A DNA stretch of 55,418 nucleotides from Bacteroidales bacterium (GTDB taxonomy: Bacteria; Bacteroidota; Bacteroidia; Bacteroidales; UBA932): NCBI GenBank assembly GCA_017960585.1, contig JAGCYX010000013.1:1-55418 (forward strand). Direction: 5' to 3'. Within the stretch, counting starts at the first letter, position 1. Every line of letters starts with the position of its first letter. The translations under genes were made by a program, and so were the position numbers. Positions 27,118 through 35,424 of this stretch are shown piece after piece. A model generated the notes under the pieces. It did no database searches, was not told the origin of the DNA, and saw only the letters and a program-made list of their open reading frames with translations.

Positions 27118-28080
27118 CTATTGGGGCATGGATTGTTCGAGCCGCACGATCGTATCCATGATCAGCATGGTCTTCTCCTGAAGCGCTTCCTGTACCTTGC
27201 GGTCGCGGGCCAGGAAGATGTCGCGATAGACATCCAGCTCGTGGCAGAGCCGGTGCTCATAACGGTTGAGTTCGAAGAACTGCGGCTCCTGTCCGGGCAG
27301 CATCAGCTCCACTTTCGTGAAGAAATTCGGCAGGCCATAGACGCGGATGGCGCCTTTCTCGCCCTGGAAGAAGAAGCCGCGCAGGCCGTCGGAGTCCATG
27401 GATGCCGTACAGATGGCCGTCACGCCGCTCTTCCAGGTCAGCGTGGCGGCGCCGGAGGTGGCGACGGCATGGCGTCCGGTGGTGTTGGCAGCATAATAGA
27501 CCGTGTCCGGGCGCCCGTAGAGCACCAGCACGATGTACAGGCAGTAGATGTTGATGTCGCGCAGCGCGCCGCCCTCGTATTCCTGCGTCAGCACGGGGAT
27601 TTCCTTGCCGGCCAGGTAGTCGTCATAGCGGCCGAAATGCTCGTCGTAGTCGGCATGCACCAGGCGCACGGGGCCGATCTGCGGCAGGAGCTCCTGCACC
27701 TTGAAGAAGTTCGGCAGGTGGATGTTGGAGATGGCCTCGAAGATGTACAGGTCCCGCTCTTTGGCAATCGCGAACAGTTCCGCGGCCTGCTCCACGGTGG
27801 AGGTGAAGGGTTTCTCGCACAGAACGTTCTTGCCGGCCAGCAGCGCCTGCTTCGCGGCGCCGTAATGAAGCGTATTGGGCAGCGCGACATAGACGAAGTC
27901 GATGTCGGTGCGGGTCAGCATTTCCGCGTAGTCGGTATAAAGATTCGGGATGCCGAAACGGCCGGCCTTCTCGAGGCTGCGGGCGCAGATGGCGACGATT
28001 TCATATCCCTGGACGGCCTTCATGGCCTTCAGCATATCGGACACGATCCAGCCGCTTCCGACAATTGCAATTCTGATCAT
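27118..28080 (-). CDS. Gfo/Idh/MocA-family oxidoreductase
   Basis: A 320-residue NAD(P)-dependent dehydrogenase. It opens with a Rossmann loop, IAIVGSGWIVSDMLKAM, has the hallmark VLCEKPFTSTVEQA near residue 93 where the Lys acts in catalysis, and has a C-terminal beta-sheet domain. Family members oxidise sugars, inositols or related compounds. The substrate cannot be predicted. As first gene of a set with M15 and GH9 genes, a carbohydrate substrate is likely. Confidence 0.88.
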   Translation of the reverse strand: MIRIAIVGSGWIVSDMLKAMKAVQGYEIVAICARSLEKAGRFGIPNLYTDYAEMLTRTDIDFVYVALPNTLHYGAAKQALLAGKNVLCEKPFTSTVEQAAELFAIAKERDLYIFEAISNIHLPNFFKVQELLPQIGPVRLVHADYDEHFGRYDDYLAGKEIPVLTQEYEGGALRDINIYCLYIVLVLYGRPDTVYYAANTTGRHAVATSGAATLTWKSGVTAICTASMDSDGLRGFFFQGEKGAIRVYGLPNFFTKVELMLPGQEPQFFELNRYEHRLCHELDVYRDIFLARDRKVQEALQEKTMLIMDTIVRLEQSMPQ

Positions 28081-28102
28081 AACGGTATGTGGTTGTTTTC
28101 TA

Positions 28103-28110
28103 CAAATATA
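28103..28110 (-). promoter_or_regulatory. -7 box TATATTTG upstream of the Gfo/Idh-M15-GH9 operon
   Basis: TAnnTTTG on the minus strand, 22 nt before the ATG at 28080. Confidence 0.55.
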
Positions 28111-28156
28111 AACATTTTACGTCACCCCCAAACTGTTCGGGCATCTTTTTTCTTTA

Positions 28157-28183
28157 CGTCACCCCCGACCTGATCGGGGGTCT
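28157..28183. repeat. Dispersed palindrome, family A
   Basis: CACCCCCGACC-TG-ATCGGGGGT, an inverted repeat of the type also seen at 31320, 34647, 38121 and 39367. A degenerate relative (CACCCCCAAACTGTTCGGG) lies about 35 bp to the left. Confidence 0.7.
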
Positions 28184-28203
28184 GAAAATACAGAAATAAT
28201 AAC

Positions 28204-28211
28204 TAAATTTG
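28204..28211 (+). promoter_or_regulatory. -7 box TAAATTTG, 5 nt from the start codon
   Basis: TAnnTTTG match ending 5 nt before the ATG at 28217. Confidence 0.6.
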
Positions 28212-28216
28212 TAAGT

Positions 28217-29464
28217 ATGAGTACTCGCCTATCATTCCTTCCCGCGCTTATGGCGCTTTTCTGCACGCTTGTGTCCGCGCAGCCCCGTTTCGCCCCCGCC
28301 AATCCGGACGGTCCGTTCCGCGTGAAGATCGGTGAATGCGCCCACGGCGCCGTCACTGTTTCCCCCGCCGTCGATCCGGAAGAAGGTACCGTTTTCCCGA
28401 AGGGTACCACCCTGCACGTCAAAGCAACGGCCGATCCCGGCTACGCCTTCGAGTGCGGCTACAAGGACATGTATGGCATGTTTGCCTTTTACACAGAGTA
28501 TTACCAGCCTGAATTCGACGTCGTCGTGGACAGCGACAACCTGGTCATTGGCGCCTCTTTCGTGGAACCGGAACGCCTGCAGGGATACCGCTGCATCCAG
28601 GACATCGTCTATGCCCAGCCTGGCGTGAAGTCGCTTCGCTACGACGCCTACATCCCCGATGGAGCAAACAAGCTTCCAGGCATCGTTATCATCCACGGCG
28701 GAGGCTGGCAGATGAACTGCCAGAACGTGATGAAGGGCCTCGCCCGCGAACTGGTCAAAGACGGCAAGTATGTTGTCTTCAGTATCGACTACCGCTGGAT
28801 CGGCACGCGGGACGGCGACGCCACGCCCAACACGATGAACCAACTTATCGAGGACTGCTTCGGTGCCATCATGCACATCCGCGAGCATGCCGCGGAATAC
28901 GGCCTGGATCCGGACCGCCTCGCCGTCACGGGCGACAGCGCTGGCGGCCATCTCTGTGCTTCCGTGGCGACGATGATCGAGCGCATCGGCGACCGCGGCT
29001 TCGGCGTCAAGCCGGGAATCTATGAATACCGGCCGACCTACCTGCCCGCCGGGATGAGCGCGAAGAAAGCCCGCAAGGCCCTGCGCAAGTCCATCCGTGC
29101 CTGCGCGCCGAACTACGGCATCTTCTCCGCCAAGAGCATCGACCGCTTCGTCCAGGACCTGAAGGGTGAAGATGCCCGCGCGGCCGTCTCGCCGCTCAGC
29201 AACATCCCGAAGGCCTCCAAGCGCAGAATTCCGCACTGGATCAACCGCGGCACCGAGGATACCACCGTGGACGACGCGTCCAACCAGGAATACTACGAGG
29301 CGCTGAAGGCCGCCGGCCAGGAAGCGTACTATATCCACGTCCCCGGCGCCCAGCATGCCTATTATGACTGGAAACCGGACAGCCGCACCAAAGAAACTTT
29401 CCTCCGCTTCGGCGCCCCCTACGCCCGCCAGATGGAAGACTTCTTCAACACCGTCTTCTATTAG
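28217..29464 (+). CDS. Secreted alpha/beta-hydrolase (esterase, BD-FAE/HSL-like)
   Basis: A 415-residue exported protein (signal peptide ending TLVSAQ). Residues 30-120 resemble a divergent InlB B-repeat: GECAHGAVTVSP, GTTLHVKATADPGYAF, VVDSDNLVIGASF. The hydrolase domain follows with the oxyanion motif IIHGGGWQM, the nucleophile elbow GDSAGGHL and a C-terminal His in PGAQHAYYDW. It probably removes ester groups from carbohydrates or other small esters outside the inner membrane. It is monocistronic, with an almost leaderless promoter arrangement. Confidence 0.82.
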   Translation: MSTRLSFLPALMALFCTLVSAQPRFAPANPDGPFRVKIGECAHGAVTVSPAVDPEEGTVFPKGTTLHVKATADPGYAFECGYKDMYGMFAFYTEYYQPEFDVVVDSDNLVIGASFVEPERLQGYRCIQDIVYAQPGVKSLRYDAYIPDGANKLPGIVIIHGGGWQMNCQNVMKGLARELVKDGKYVVFSIDYRWIGTRDGDATPNTMNQLIEDCFGAIMHIREHAAEYGLDPDRLAVTGDSAGGHLCASVATMIERIGDRGFGVKPGIYEYRPTYLPAGMSAKKARKALRKSIRACAPNYGIFSAKSIDRFVQDLKGEDARAAVSPLSNIPKASKRRIPHWINRGTEDTTVDDASNQEYYEALKAAGQEAYYIHVPGAQHAYYDWKPDSRTKETFLRFGAPYARQMEDFFNTVFY

Positions 29465-29479
29465 CACACGTCACCCTTA

Positions 29480-29512
29480 TTCGTCATGCCCGGCCTGATC
29501 GGACATGACGAA
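29480..29512. terminator. Bidirectional hairpin between convergent genes
   Basis: TTCGTCATG (29480-29488) pairs with CATGACGAA (29504-29512), and CCG/CGG extends the stem inward past one mismatch. The sequence is related to the dispersed palindromes (ATGCCCGGCCTGATCGG). It sits between the stop codons at 29464 and 29534. Confidence 0.5.
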
Positions 29513-29533
29513 GAAGGGGTCGGGCATGACGTA

Positions 29534-29746
29534 CTAGAATTCCTCATCCCCGTACATTTCCGGCTGATCGGCGAGGTGCTGGTCAGCCGTTTTGTCTATG
29601 ACGCCGTCGAAGCCGGTTAGAGCAGCGAAGGGGGCGAACTGGGCGGCGCGCTCGGCGATAGGCATGCGGGGGTGGCGCCGCGGATCGGGGTCCGGGTGCG
29701 GCAGGGAGATGATGTCGTCGTAGCGATGCTCGAAATCGTTGCTCAT
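29534..29746 (-). CDS. YolD-like small protein paired with Y-family polymerase
   Basis: A 70-residue protein whose core, RHPRMPIAERAAQFAPFAAL followed by TGFDGVI, is the conserved block of YolD-like proteins. These are often encoded beside UmuC/DinB polymerases in Firmicutes and some Bacteroidota and are thought to be UmuD-like accessory proteins without the protease part. Its ATG overlaps the stop codon of the polymerase gene by 4 bp. Confidence 0.75.
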   Translation of the reverse strand: MSNDFEHRYDDIISLPHPDPDPRRHPRMPIAERAAQFAPFAALTGFDGVIDKTADQHLADQPEMYGDEEF

Positions 29747-31230
29747 GCCTTGTGTCCTCCCACTTGTTTATTGCGTTCGATGCCCGTGGCGCCTTCGTCG
29801 AAGTTGGTGCCCGTCAGGATGGCGTTCTTGCCGTATTTGCGCCGGATGGCGAGGATGGCCTCCTGGCGGCTGCGCTCGCGGCTTCCGTCCTCACCAGGTT
29901 CCTCGAAAAGATCCAATTGAACGGCCTGTACGGCCGATTCGTCCACCAGACGGGCCGCCACTACATACATGCGTCGGACCAGCAGAGAAGGGTCCACGAC
30001 ACGGTCGAAGAGGTCCAGTACAGCATCGGCGATTACCCGGGTGGAGGATGTCTGCCGGGGCAGGTTGACGGAGCCGTGGGCGGGTTTCGGGACAGGGCGG
30101 CCGTACCAGTCCTGGGAGACGGGACCTTTGTATTTCGCTCGCAGTGCCGGATCTGTCAGGCTGCTGACGTCGTAGCCGACATGCAGGATCATCTGGTCGG
30201 TGAGCAGATGCTTGTCCACCAGGCTCAGGACCAGCTGTTCGGTCATCTCGTGGATGACGACGCGCGCCTTCTTGAAGCTGTAGGGCTGGGACAGCACCTG
30301 TCCGCTGGAAAGACTGCTGGTCGTGGGCCGGTAGGCCTTGATGTCGGCCATGGTGCAGGGCTCCCAGCCCCAGGCGTGGTCGATCAGCAGTTCGGCATTG
30401 ACGCCGAACAGTTTGTACAGGAACTCCTGGTTGTATTTCTCGTAGGGTTGCCCCAGCGAGCAACGCGCCACGTCGCCCAGCGTGTAGAGGCCGTTGGCTT
30501 CCAGCTTGGCGGCGATGCCGCGTCCGATGCGCCAGAAGTCCGTCAGGGGGCGGTGGGTCCAGTATTTCCGGCGGTAGCTTAGCTCGTCCAACTCGGCGAT
30601 GCGTACGCCGTCCGCGTCCGCAGGGCTATGCTTCGCCTCTATATCCATCGCAATCTTGCAGAGGTACAGGTTGGGTCCGATGCCCGCGGTGGCGGTGATG
30701 CCGGTCTCGGAAAGCACTTCGCGGATGAGTTTGCGTGCGAAGTCGTGCGCGGAGAGTTTGTACGCCTTTAGGTAGTCGGTGGCGTCAATGAAGACTTCGT
30801 CGATGGAATAGACCTGGATATCATCGGGCGAGACATAGCGCAGGTAAATGCCATAAATCTGCCCGCTGACCTCCATATAGCGCGCCATCCGGGGCGGAGC
30901 GACGATGTAGTCGAGTTCCAGCGAGGGATCGGCCTGCAGGACGGAATGGGTGCTGCTCTTGCCGCTGAAACGCCGCCCGGGCGCCTTCTGGCGCCGGTCG
31001 TAATTGATGCGGCGCACCGCCTGCACGACTTCGAACAGGCGTGCGCGCCCGGCGATGCCATAGCTCTTGAGGGAGGGCGAAACCGCCAGGCAGATGGTCT
31101 TCTCCGTACGCGAAAGGTCCGCCACCACGAGATGCGTGTCCAGCGGGTCCAGCCCCATCGCCACGCACTCCGCGGAGGCGTAGAACGACTTCAGGTCGAT
31201 GGCGATGTAGGTGCGATTCGGGGAAGGCAT
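29743..31230 (-). CDS. Y-family DNA polymerase (UmuC/DinB-like)
   Basis: A 495-residue translesion polymerase. The start at 31230 (MPSPNRTYIAIDLKSFYASA) gives the first catalytic Asp in IAIDLKSFYAS; the longer frame would add a translated palindrome (MPGSDRAS). The palm motif YSIDEVFID supplies the other metal-binding acids near residue 140. A helix-hairpin-helix region (FWRIGRGIAAKLEANGL) and a C-terminal little-finger domain follow. It would copy damaged DNA with low fidelity, probably as part of a damage response with the YolD-like partner. No LexA-type operator was identified. Confidence 0.9.
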   Translation of the reverse strand: MPSPNRTYIAIDLKSFYASAECVAMGLDPLDTHLVVADLSRTEKTICLAVSPSLKSYGIAGRARLFEVVQAVRRINYDRRQKAPGRRFSGKSSTHSVLQADPSLELDYIVAPPRMARYMEVSGQIYGIYLRYVSPDDIQVYSIDEVFIDATDYLKAYKLSAHDFARKLIREVLSETGITATAGIGPNLYLCKIAMDIEAKHSPADADGVRIAELDELSYRRKYWTHRPLTDFWRIGRGIAAKLEANGLYTLGDVARCSLGQPYEKYNQEFLYKLFGVNAELLIDHAWGWEPCTMADIKAYRPTTSSLSSGQVLSQPYSFKKARVVIHEMTEQLVLSLVDKHLLTDQMILHVGYDVSSLTDPALRAKYKGPVSQDWYGRPVPKPAHGSVNLPRQTSSTRVIADAVLDLFDRVVDPSLLVRRMYVVAARLVDESAVQAVQLDLFEEPGEDGSRERSRQEAILAIRRKYGKNAILTGTNFDEGATGIERNKQVGGHKA

Positions 31231-31234
31231 ATTA

Positions 31235-31242
31235 CAAAAATA
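31235..31242 (-). promoter_or_regulatory. -7 box TATTTTTG, 4 nt from the start codon
   Basis: TAnnTTTG match on the minus strand, 4 nt before the ATG at 31230. Confidence 0.55.
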
Positions 31243-31282
31243 GCAGAAATTTCCGTCATGAAGCAGTATTTGTATGGAAAAA

Positions 31283-31382
31283 GATGCCCGGTCAGAGCCG
31301 GGCATGACGGAATAGAAAAGACCCCCGATCAGGTCGGGGGTGACGGAGAGGAAGAGATGCCCGGTCGGAGCCGGGCATGACG
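31283..31382. repeat. Cluster of three dispersed palindromes (B-A-B)
   Basis: GATGCCCGGTCAGAGCCGGG... (31283-31308, family B), ACCCCCGATCAGGTCGGGGG... (31320-31346, family A) and another B copy (31356-31382) lie in tandem between the polymerase and ACT genes. Each copy ends in a TGACG motif. Confidence 0.8.
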
Positions 31383-31808
31383 TTAGGAGACCGGCAGGTC
31401 AGCTTCGGAGAGCGCGCGGAGACCGTGAGCGCGGATGGCGGCCTCGGCCTCGGCGGCCTGCGCGGTCTTGAAGACCAGGATTCCACGGCCGTCCAGCAGG
31501 AAGGCATACATGTAGGTAATGCCGATGCCGGCGCCGCTGAAGACGCTCACCACGTTGGCCGCGCCGCCGGGCTGGTTGTCCAGCTCGATGGCGAACACGT
31601 CGGAAATGGCCACGGCCACGCCGGCTTCCTTCAGTTCCTTGCAGGCCCGGTCGGGCTCGCTGCAGATGATCCGGAACAGACCGTACTCCGCCGTGTCCGC
31701 GATGGTGCAGGCGATGATCTGGATACCGGACTTGCGGATCAGTTCCAGCACCTTCTGCAAGGTGCCGGACTGGTTCTCGATAAAGATGGATAACTGTCTG
31801 ATGGTCAT
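31383..31808 (-). CDS. Double ACT-domain protein
   Basis: A 141-residue protein starting at the ATG at 31808 (MTIRQLSIFIENQSGTLQKV). It has two ACT-like halves, residues 1-70 (ENQSGTLQKVLELIRKSGI) and 71-141 (DNQPGGAANVVSVFSGAGI). ACT domains bind amino acids and regulate enzymes. It follows paaK by 11 bp and belongs to the iorA-iorB-paaK unit, so it probably senses an aromatic amino acid or CoA product. This pairing with paaK is common in Bacteroidota and anaerobes. Its stop codon abuts a family B palindrome. Confidence 0.82.
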   Translation of the reverse strand: MTIRQLSIFIENQSGTLQKVLELIRKSGIQIIACTIADTAEYGLFRIICSEPDRACKELKEAGVAVAISDVFAIELDNQPGGAANVVSVFSGAGIGITYMYAFLLDGRGILVFKTAQAAEAEAAIRAHGLRALSEADLPVS

Positions 31809-31819
31809 AGTATTCAGCG

Positions 31820-33130
31820 TCAATAAAGTTTACGTTTGTCGATGACGTGCGTGCTCTTACCCTGGCTGCGTTCGATGGTGCCGGGGGCCTTGATCTGCAC
31901 CTTGGCATTGATGCTCAGCACGCTGCGGAGCTTGCCCGCGAAACGCTGCTCCAGCTCGTCGATGGCGGCCGGCGTGTCGAGGGTGGCGTTGAAGACGTCG
32001 GGCCGCAGCTCCACCTGCACCACCAGGGTGTCGAGGTTGTTCACGCGGTCCACGATGAGCATGTACACCGGCGCGAACTCCTGCATCGTCAGCACCACGC
32101 TCTCCACCTGGGACGGGAAGACGTTGATACCGCGGATGATGAGCATGTCGTCGGTACGGCCCTGGATGGCGGTCATACGCACGCTAGTGCGTCCGCAGGG
32201 GCATTCGCCCGGCATCAGCGCGCAGAGGTCGCGCGTGCGGTAGCGGATGACCGGCATACCCTCCTTGGTGAGGGTCGTGAACACCAGTTCGCCCGTCTGT
32301 CCGTCGGGCACCGGCTCCAACGTGACCGGGTCGATGATTTCCGGGTAGAAGTGGTCCCAGTTGACGTGGGAGCCGTTCTGCTCGTCGCATTCGTAGCTCA
32401 CGCTCGGGCCCATGACCTCGCTCAGACCGTACAGGTTGAAGCCCTTCAGGCCCAGGCGGTTTTGGATCTCGGTACGCATGTTCTCGGTCCACGGCTCGGC
32501 GCCGAAGGCACCCACGCGCAGCTTGATCTGGTCTTTGGTGATGCCCAGCTTGTCCATGGTCTCGGCCAGGTACAGCGCGTAGGAAGGCGTGCAGGCGATG
32601 CCCGTAATACCGAGGTCGCGGATCAGGCGCGCATGCTTCTCGGTGTTGCCGGTCGAGGCGGGCACGACGGAGGCGCCGATGGTCTCCACGCCGTTATGCG
32701 CGCCGAGACCGCCCGTGAACAGGCCGTAGCCGTAGGACACGGAGAAGATATCCTCGCTCGTGACGCCATAGGCACTCAGGCTGCGCGCCATGCACTCGCT
32801 CCAGATGCTGATGTCCTTGCGGGTGTAGCCGACGATGGTCGGGTTGCCCGTGGTGCCGGAGGAAGCGTGGATACGGATGATCTCGCTCTGCGGCGCGGCC
32901 TGGAGGCCGAAGGGATAGTTGTCCCGGAGGTCCTTCTTGGTCGTGAACGGAAGCTTGACGATATCGTCGATCGTCTGGATGTCTTCCGGCGAGATGTCCA
33001 TCTCCTGCAGCTTGTTCCGGTAGAAGGGAACATTATGGTAGACATACTCCACGATCTTGTGGAGACGTTTGCCCTGGAGCAGACGCATCTGCTCGAGCGG
33101 CATGCATTCTTTATTGGGATTCCAGATCAT
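31820..33130 (-). CDS. paaK: Phenylacetate-CoA ligase
   Basis: A 436-residue adenylate-forming enzyme of the usual PaaK length. It has the phosphate-binding loop IHASSGTTGNPTIVGYTR near residue 90, the YGLSEVMGPSVSYECDEQ segment and the C-terminal hinge region TDDMLIIRGINVFPSQVE. It converts arylacetates, ATP and CoA to arylacetyl-CoA, or runs in reverse to make ATP from aryl-CoA formed by the neighbouring IorAB oxidoreductase. It starts 3 bp after iorB. Confidence 0.92.
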   Translation of the reverse strand: MIWNPNKECMPLEQMRLLQGKRLHKIVEYVYHNVPFYRNKLQEMDISPEDIQTIDDIVKLPFTTKKDLRDNYPFGLQAAPQSEIIRIHASSGTTGNPTIVGYTRKDISIWSECMARSLSAYGVTSEDIFSVSYGYGLFTGGLGAHNGVETIGASVVPASTGNTEKHARLIRDLGITGIACTPSYALYLAETMDKLGITKDQIKLRVGAFGAEPWTENMRTEIQNRLGLKGFNLYGLSEVMGPSVSYECDEQNGSHVNWDHFYPEIIDPVTLEPVPDGQTGELVFTTLTKEGMPVIRYRTRDLCALMPGECPCGRTSVRMTAIQGRTDDMLIIRGINVFPSQVESVVLTMQEFAPVYMLIVDRVNNLDTLVVQVELRPDVFNATLDTPAAIDELEQRFAGKLRSVLSINAKVQIKAPGTIERSQGKSTHVIDKRKLY

Positions 33131-33133
33131 AAT

Positions 33134-33721
33134 CTACTGACTGACGGATTTGGCGTGGGCGAGGCCCAGTTCGAAGGCCTCCAGATTAGCATTCACAATC
33201 GCCTCCCCCTTGCGGGCGAAGATACGGGCGATGGCCCCGCGCAGCTGTTCTGCGTCGAGGAGTTTGAGGGACGGCGCGGCCATCCCGAGCAGGATCATAT
33301 TGGCGCTCTTGGGCATCGCGTGCTCGCGGGCGAGCGTCTCGATGTTGGCCCGCACCACGTGCGGGAGCGCATCCAGCTCGGCGAGCAGCGCCGAAGCGTC
33401 GGGATAGTTCGGGATGTTCACGAACGGCTGGCTGGACGTGACCACGGCGCCGTCGGCCGCCAGATACGGTAGATAGCGCAGCGCCTCCATCGGCTCCATG
33501 GAGATGATGAGGTCGGCCTGTCCGAGCGGGATCAGGTCGCTGCAGATGGCGTCCGTGCTCAGACGCATATCGCTCTGCACGTCACCGCCACGCTGGCTCA
33601 TGCCATGCACTTCAGCCTGCTTGAGCTGCAACCCGGCGGCCGTGGCGGCCTCGCCGATCACGGTCGCGATGGAGAGGATCCCCTGCCCTCCGACACCGGA
33701 AAGTTTGATATCGAGTTTCAT
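33134..33721 (-). CDS. iorB: Indolepyruvate:ferredoxin oxidoreductase, beta subunit
   Basis: A 195-residue gamma/beta-type 2-oxoacid oxidoreductase subunit. It has GVGGQGILSIATVIGEAA at residues 11-28, VHGMSQRGGDVQSDMRL, and DLIISMEPMEALRYLPYLA. With IorA it oxidatively decarboxylates aryl pyruvates (indolepyruvate, phenylpyruvate) to aryl-acetyl-CoA while reducing ferredoxin. It overlaps iorA by 4 bp. Confidence 0.93.
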   Translation of the reverse strand: MKLDIKLSGVGGQGILSIATVIGEAATAAGLQLKQAEVHGMSQRGGDVQSDMRLSTDAICSDLIPLGQADLIISMEPMEALRYLPYLAADGAVVTSSQPFVNIPNYPDASALLAELDALPHVVRANIETLAREHAMPKSANMILLGMAAPSLKLLDAEQLRGAIARIFARKGEAIVNANLEAFELGLAHAKSVSQ

Positions 33722-35361
33722 TTCGCTTCCTGTTTTTTCTGACGGAGTTTACGGCCCAGCGTCTGCATGCACTCGCGCTGCGGGATGATGACGGACACGC
33801 CGTGATAATTGATCTCTTCGCGCAGGATGCGCGTGATTTCTTCCATGTTCTTGGGCAGCGGCACCACCACGTGCAGGTGCTCGCGCTCCACGCCCAGCGC
33901 GAGGCAGATGGCCTCGAACTTGTGCGTGCCCGCGGAATCCTGTCCGCCGGTCATGGCGGTCGTAAGGTTGTCGCTGATGATGACCGTGATGTCGGCGTGG
34001 TCGTTCACGGCGTCCAGCAGACCGGTCATGCCGGAATGCGTGAAGGTGGAGTCTCCGATCACGGCGATGGCCGGGTAGACGCCCGCGTCGGCGGCGCCTT
34101 TGGCCATCGTGATGGAGGCACCCATATCCACGCAGCTGTCGATGGCGCGGAACGGCGGCAGCGCGCCCAGCGTGTAGCAGCCGATGTCGCCGAAGACCCG
34201 GGCGTTGGGATACTCCGCCACTACCTGGTTCAGCGCCGTATAGACGTCGCGGTGGCCGCAGCCTTGGCAGAGCTGGGGCGGACGCGGCGCGAGGTTGTGC
34301 GCGGCCGCGAATGCGGAACCGCCGCTCACACCGAGCGCCGCCGCCACGCTATCCGGCGTCAGTTCGCCGGTACGGGGCAGGTCGCCGGTCAGGCGACCGC
34401 AGACAGGATAGTCGGCGCCAAGCAGCGCTTTCACCTGCTCTTCGACGAAAGGCTGGCCGTCCTCGACCACGAGCAGGCGGCTGCTGTGCGCAGCCAGCTC
34501 GCGGATCTGCTTCGCCGGCAGCGGATATTGCGAGATTTTCAGCACAGAGAGGCCCTCCGGTGCAGATTCAGAGACATAGTTGAAACCGATGCCGCAGGCG
34601 ATGACGCCCAGAGATGCCCGGTCGCTGCCGGGCATGACGGTCGGGGCGTCATCCCCGACCTGATCGGGGATCTCCAACCGGTTATAATCGGAAGCCTCGG
34701 AAAGGCTCTCCATCTCCGGCTGCTTGCCGATCAGCGAGACATACTGCCGCTTGGCGATGCCGGGCAGCAACACCCAGTGCGAGCGCTCGGAATCGGGATC
34801 CAGCGCATTCTGCGTGAGCGGCTCCCCTACCTTCACGGCGGCGCGGGAATGCGCCAGGCGCGTGACGAGCCGCATCAGGACCGGCAGCTTCAGCGCCTCG
34901 GAAAGGGCGAAGGCCTTCGCCATCATGTCGTAGGCCTCCTGCTGGTCGGACGGCTCCAGGATGGGCACCAGGGCGAATTTGCCATAGAAGCGGGAATCCT
35001 GTTCGTTCTGCGAGGAATGCATGGACGGATCGTCCGCCGCCAGCACCACCAGGCCGCCCTTCACACCCGTGATGGCGGAATTCACGAAGGGGTCGGCGCA
35101 CACGTTCATACCCACGTGCTTCATACACACGAGGGCGCGCTTGCCAGCATACGACATGCCCAGCGCGGCTTCCATCGCCGTCTTCTCGTTGGTGCACCAA
35201 CGGCTGCGCACGCCGCGCTCCCGCGCGAACGGACTCTGCTGGATGTATTCGGTAATTTCAGTCGAAGGAGTGCCCGGATAGGCATAGACGCCGGACAGGC
35301 CGGCATGCAGGGCCCCAAGGGCCACCGCTTCATCTCCCAGAAGCAATCTTTTTTCAGACAT
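33718..35361 (-). CDS. iorA: Indolepyruvate:ferredoxin oxidoreductase, alpha subunit, with in-frame palindrome insertion
   Basis: A 547-residue protein from the ATG at 35361 (MSEKRLLLGDEAVALGALHA). It has a pyrimidine-binding domain (YAYPGTPSTEITEYI) and a TPP-binding domain in the second half (PRPPQLCQGCGHRDVYTALN, GDIGCYTLGALPPF, GDSTFTHSGMTGL). No C-terminal CxxCxxC ferredoxin motifs are visible, unlike archaeal IorA; the protein ends soon after VIIPQRECMQTLGRKL. About 20 residues, EIPDQVGDDAPTVMPGSDRA, near residues 229-248 are a translated pair of dispersed palindromes (34613-34673) between the two domains. The frame stays open, so the protein may be functional. Confidence 0.93.
   Translation of the reverse strand: MSEKRLLLGDEAVALGALHAGLSGVYAYPGTPSTEITEYIQQSPFARERGVRSRWCTNEKTAMEAALGMSYAGKRALVCMKHVGMNVCADPFVNSAITGVKGGLVVLAADDPSMHSSQNEQDSRFYGKFALVPILEPSDQQEAYDMMAKAFALSEALKLPVLMRLVTRLAHSRAAVKVGEPLTQNALDPDSERSHWVLLPGIAKRQYVSLIGKQPEMESLSEASDYNRLEIPDQVGDDAPTVMPGSDRASLGVIACGIGFNYVSESAPEGLSVLKISQYPLPAKQIRELAAHSSRLLVVEDGQPFVEEQVKALLGADYPVCGRLTGDLPRTGELTPDSVAAALGVSGGSAFAAAHNLAPRPPQLCQGCGHRDVYTALNQVVAEYPNARVFGDIGCYTLGALPPFRAIDSCVDMGASITMAKGAADAGVYPAIAVIGDSTFTHSGMTGLLDAVNDHADITVIISDNLTTAMTGGQDSAGTHKFEAICLALGVEREHLHVVVPLPKNMEEITRILREEINYHGVSVIIPQRECMQTLGRKLRQKKQEAK
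34613..34673. repeat. Tandem A+B palindromes inside iorA
   Basis: Family B, GATGCCCGGTCGCTGCCGGG... (34613-34640), is followed by family A, CGTCATCCCCGACCTGATCG... (34647-34673), within the iorA reading frame. The minus strand translates them as EIPDQVGDDAPTVMPGSDRA without a stop codon. Confidence 0.9.
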
Positions 35362-35381
35362 AATACACTTGACTAACCGAG

Positions 35382-35389
35382 CAAATATA
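35382..35389 (-). promoter_or_regulatory. -7 box TATATTTG of the iorA-iorB-paaK-ACT operon
   Basis: TAnnTTTG on the minus strand, 20 nt before the ATG at 35361. Confidence 0.55.
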
Positions 35390-35424
35390 AGGTTTTCCGT
35401 CAAGAAAAGCAAGCCCTTGCGGGC

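Noticed and set aside
31231..31305. Longer start for the Y-family polymerase (MPGSDRAS...)
   Set aside because: The extra residues translate a dispersed palindrome and the promoter box; the ATG at 31230 fits the conserved N-terminus.
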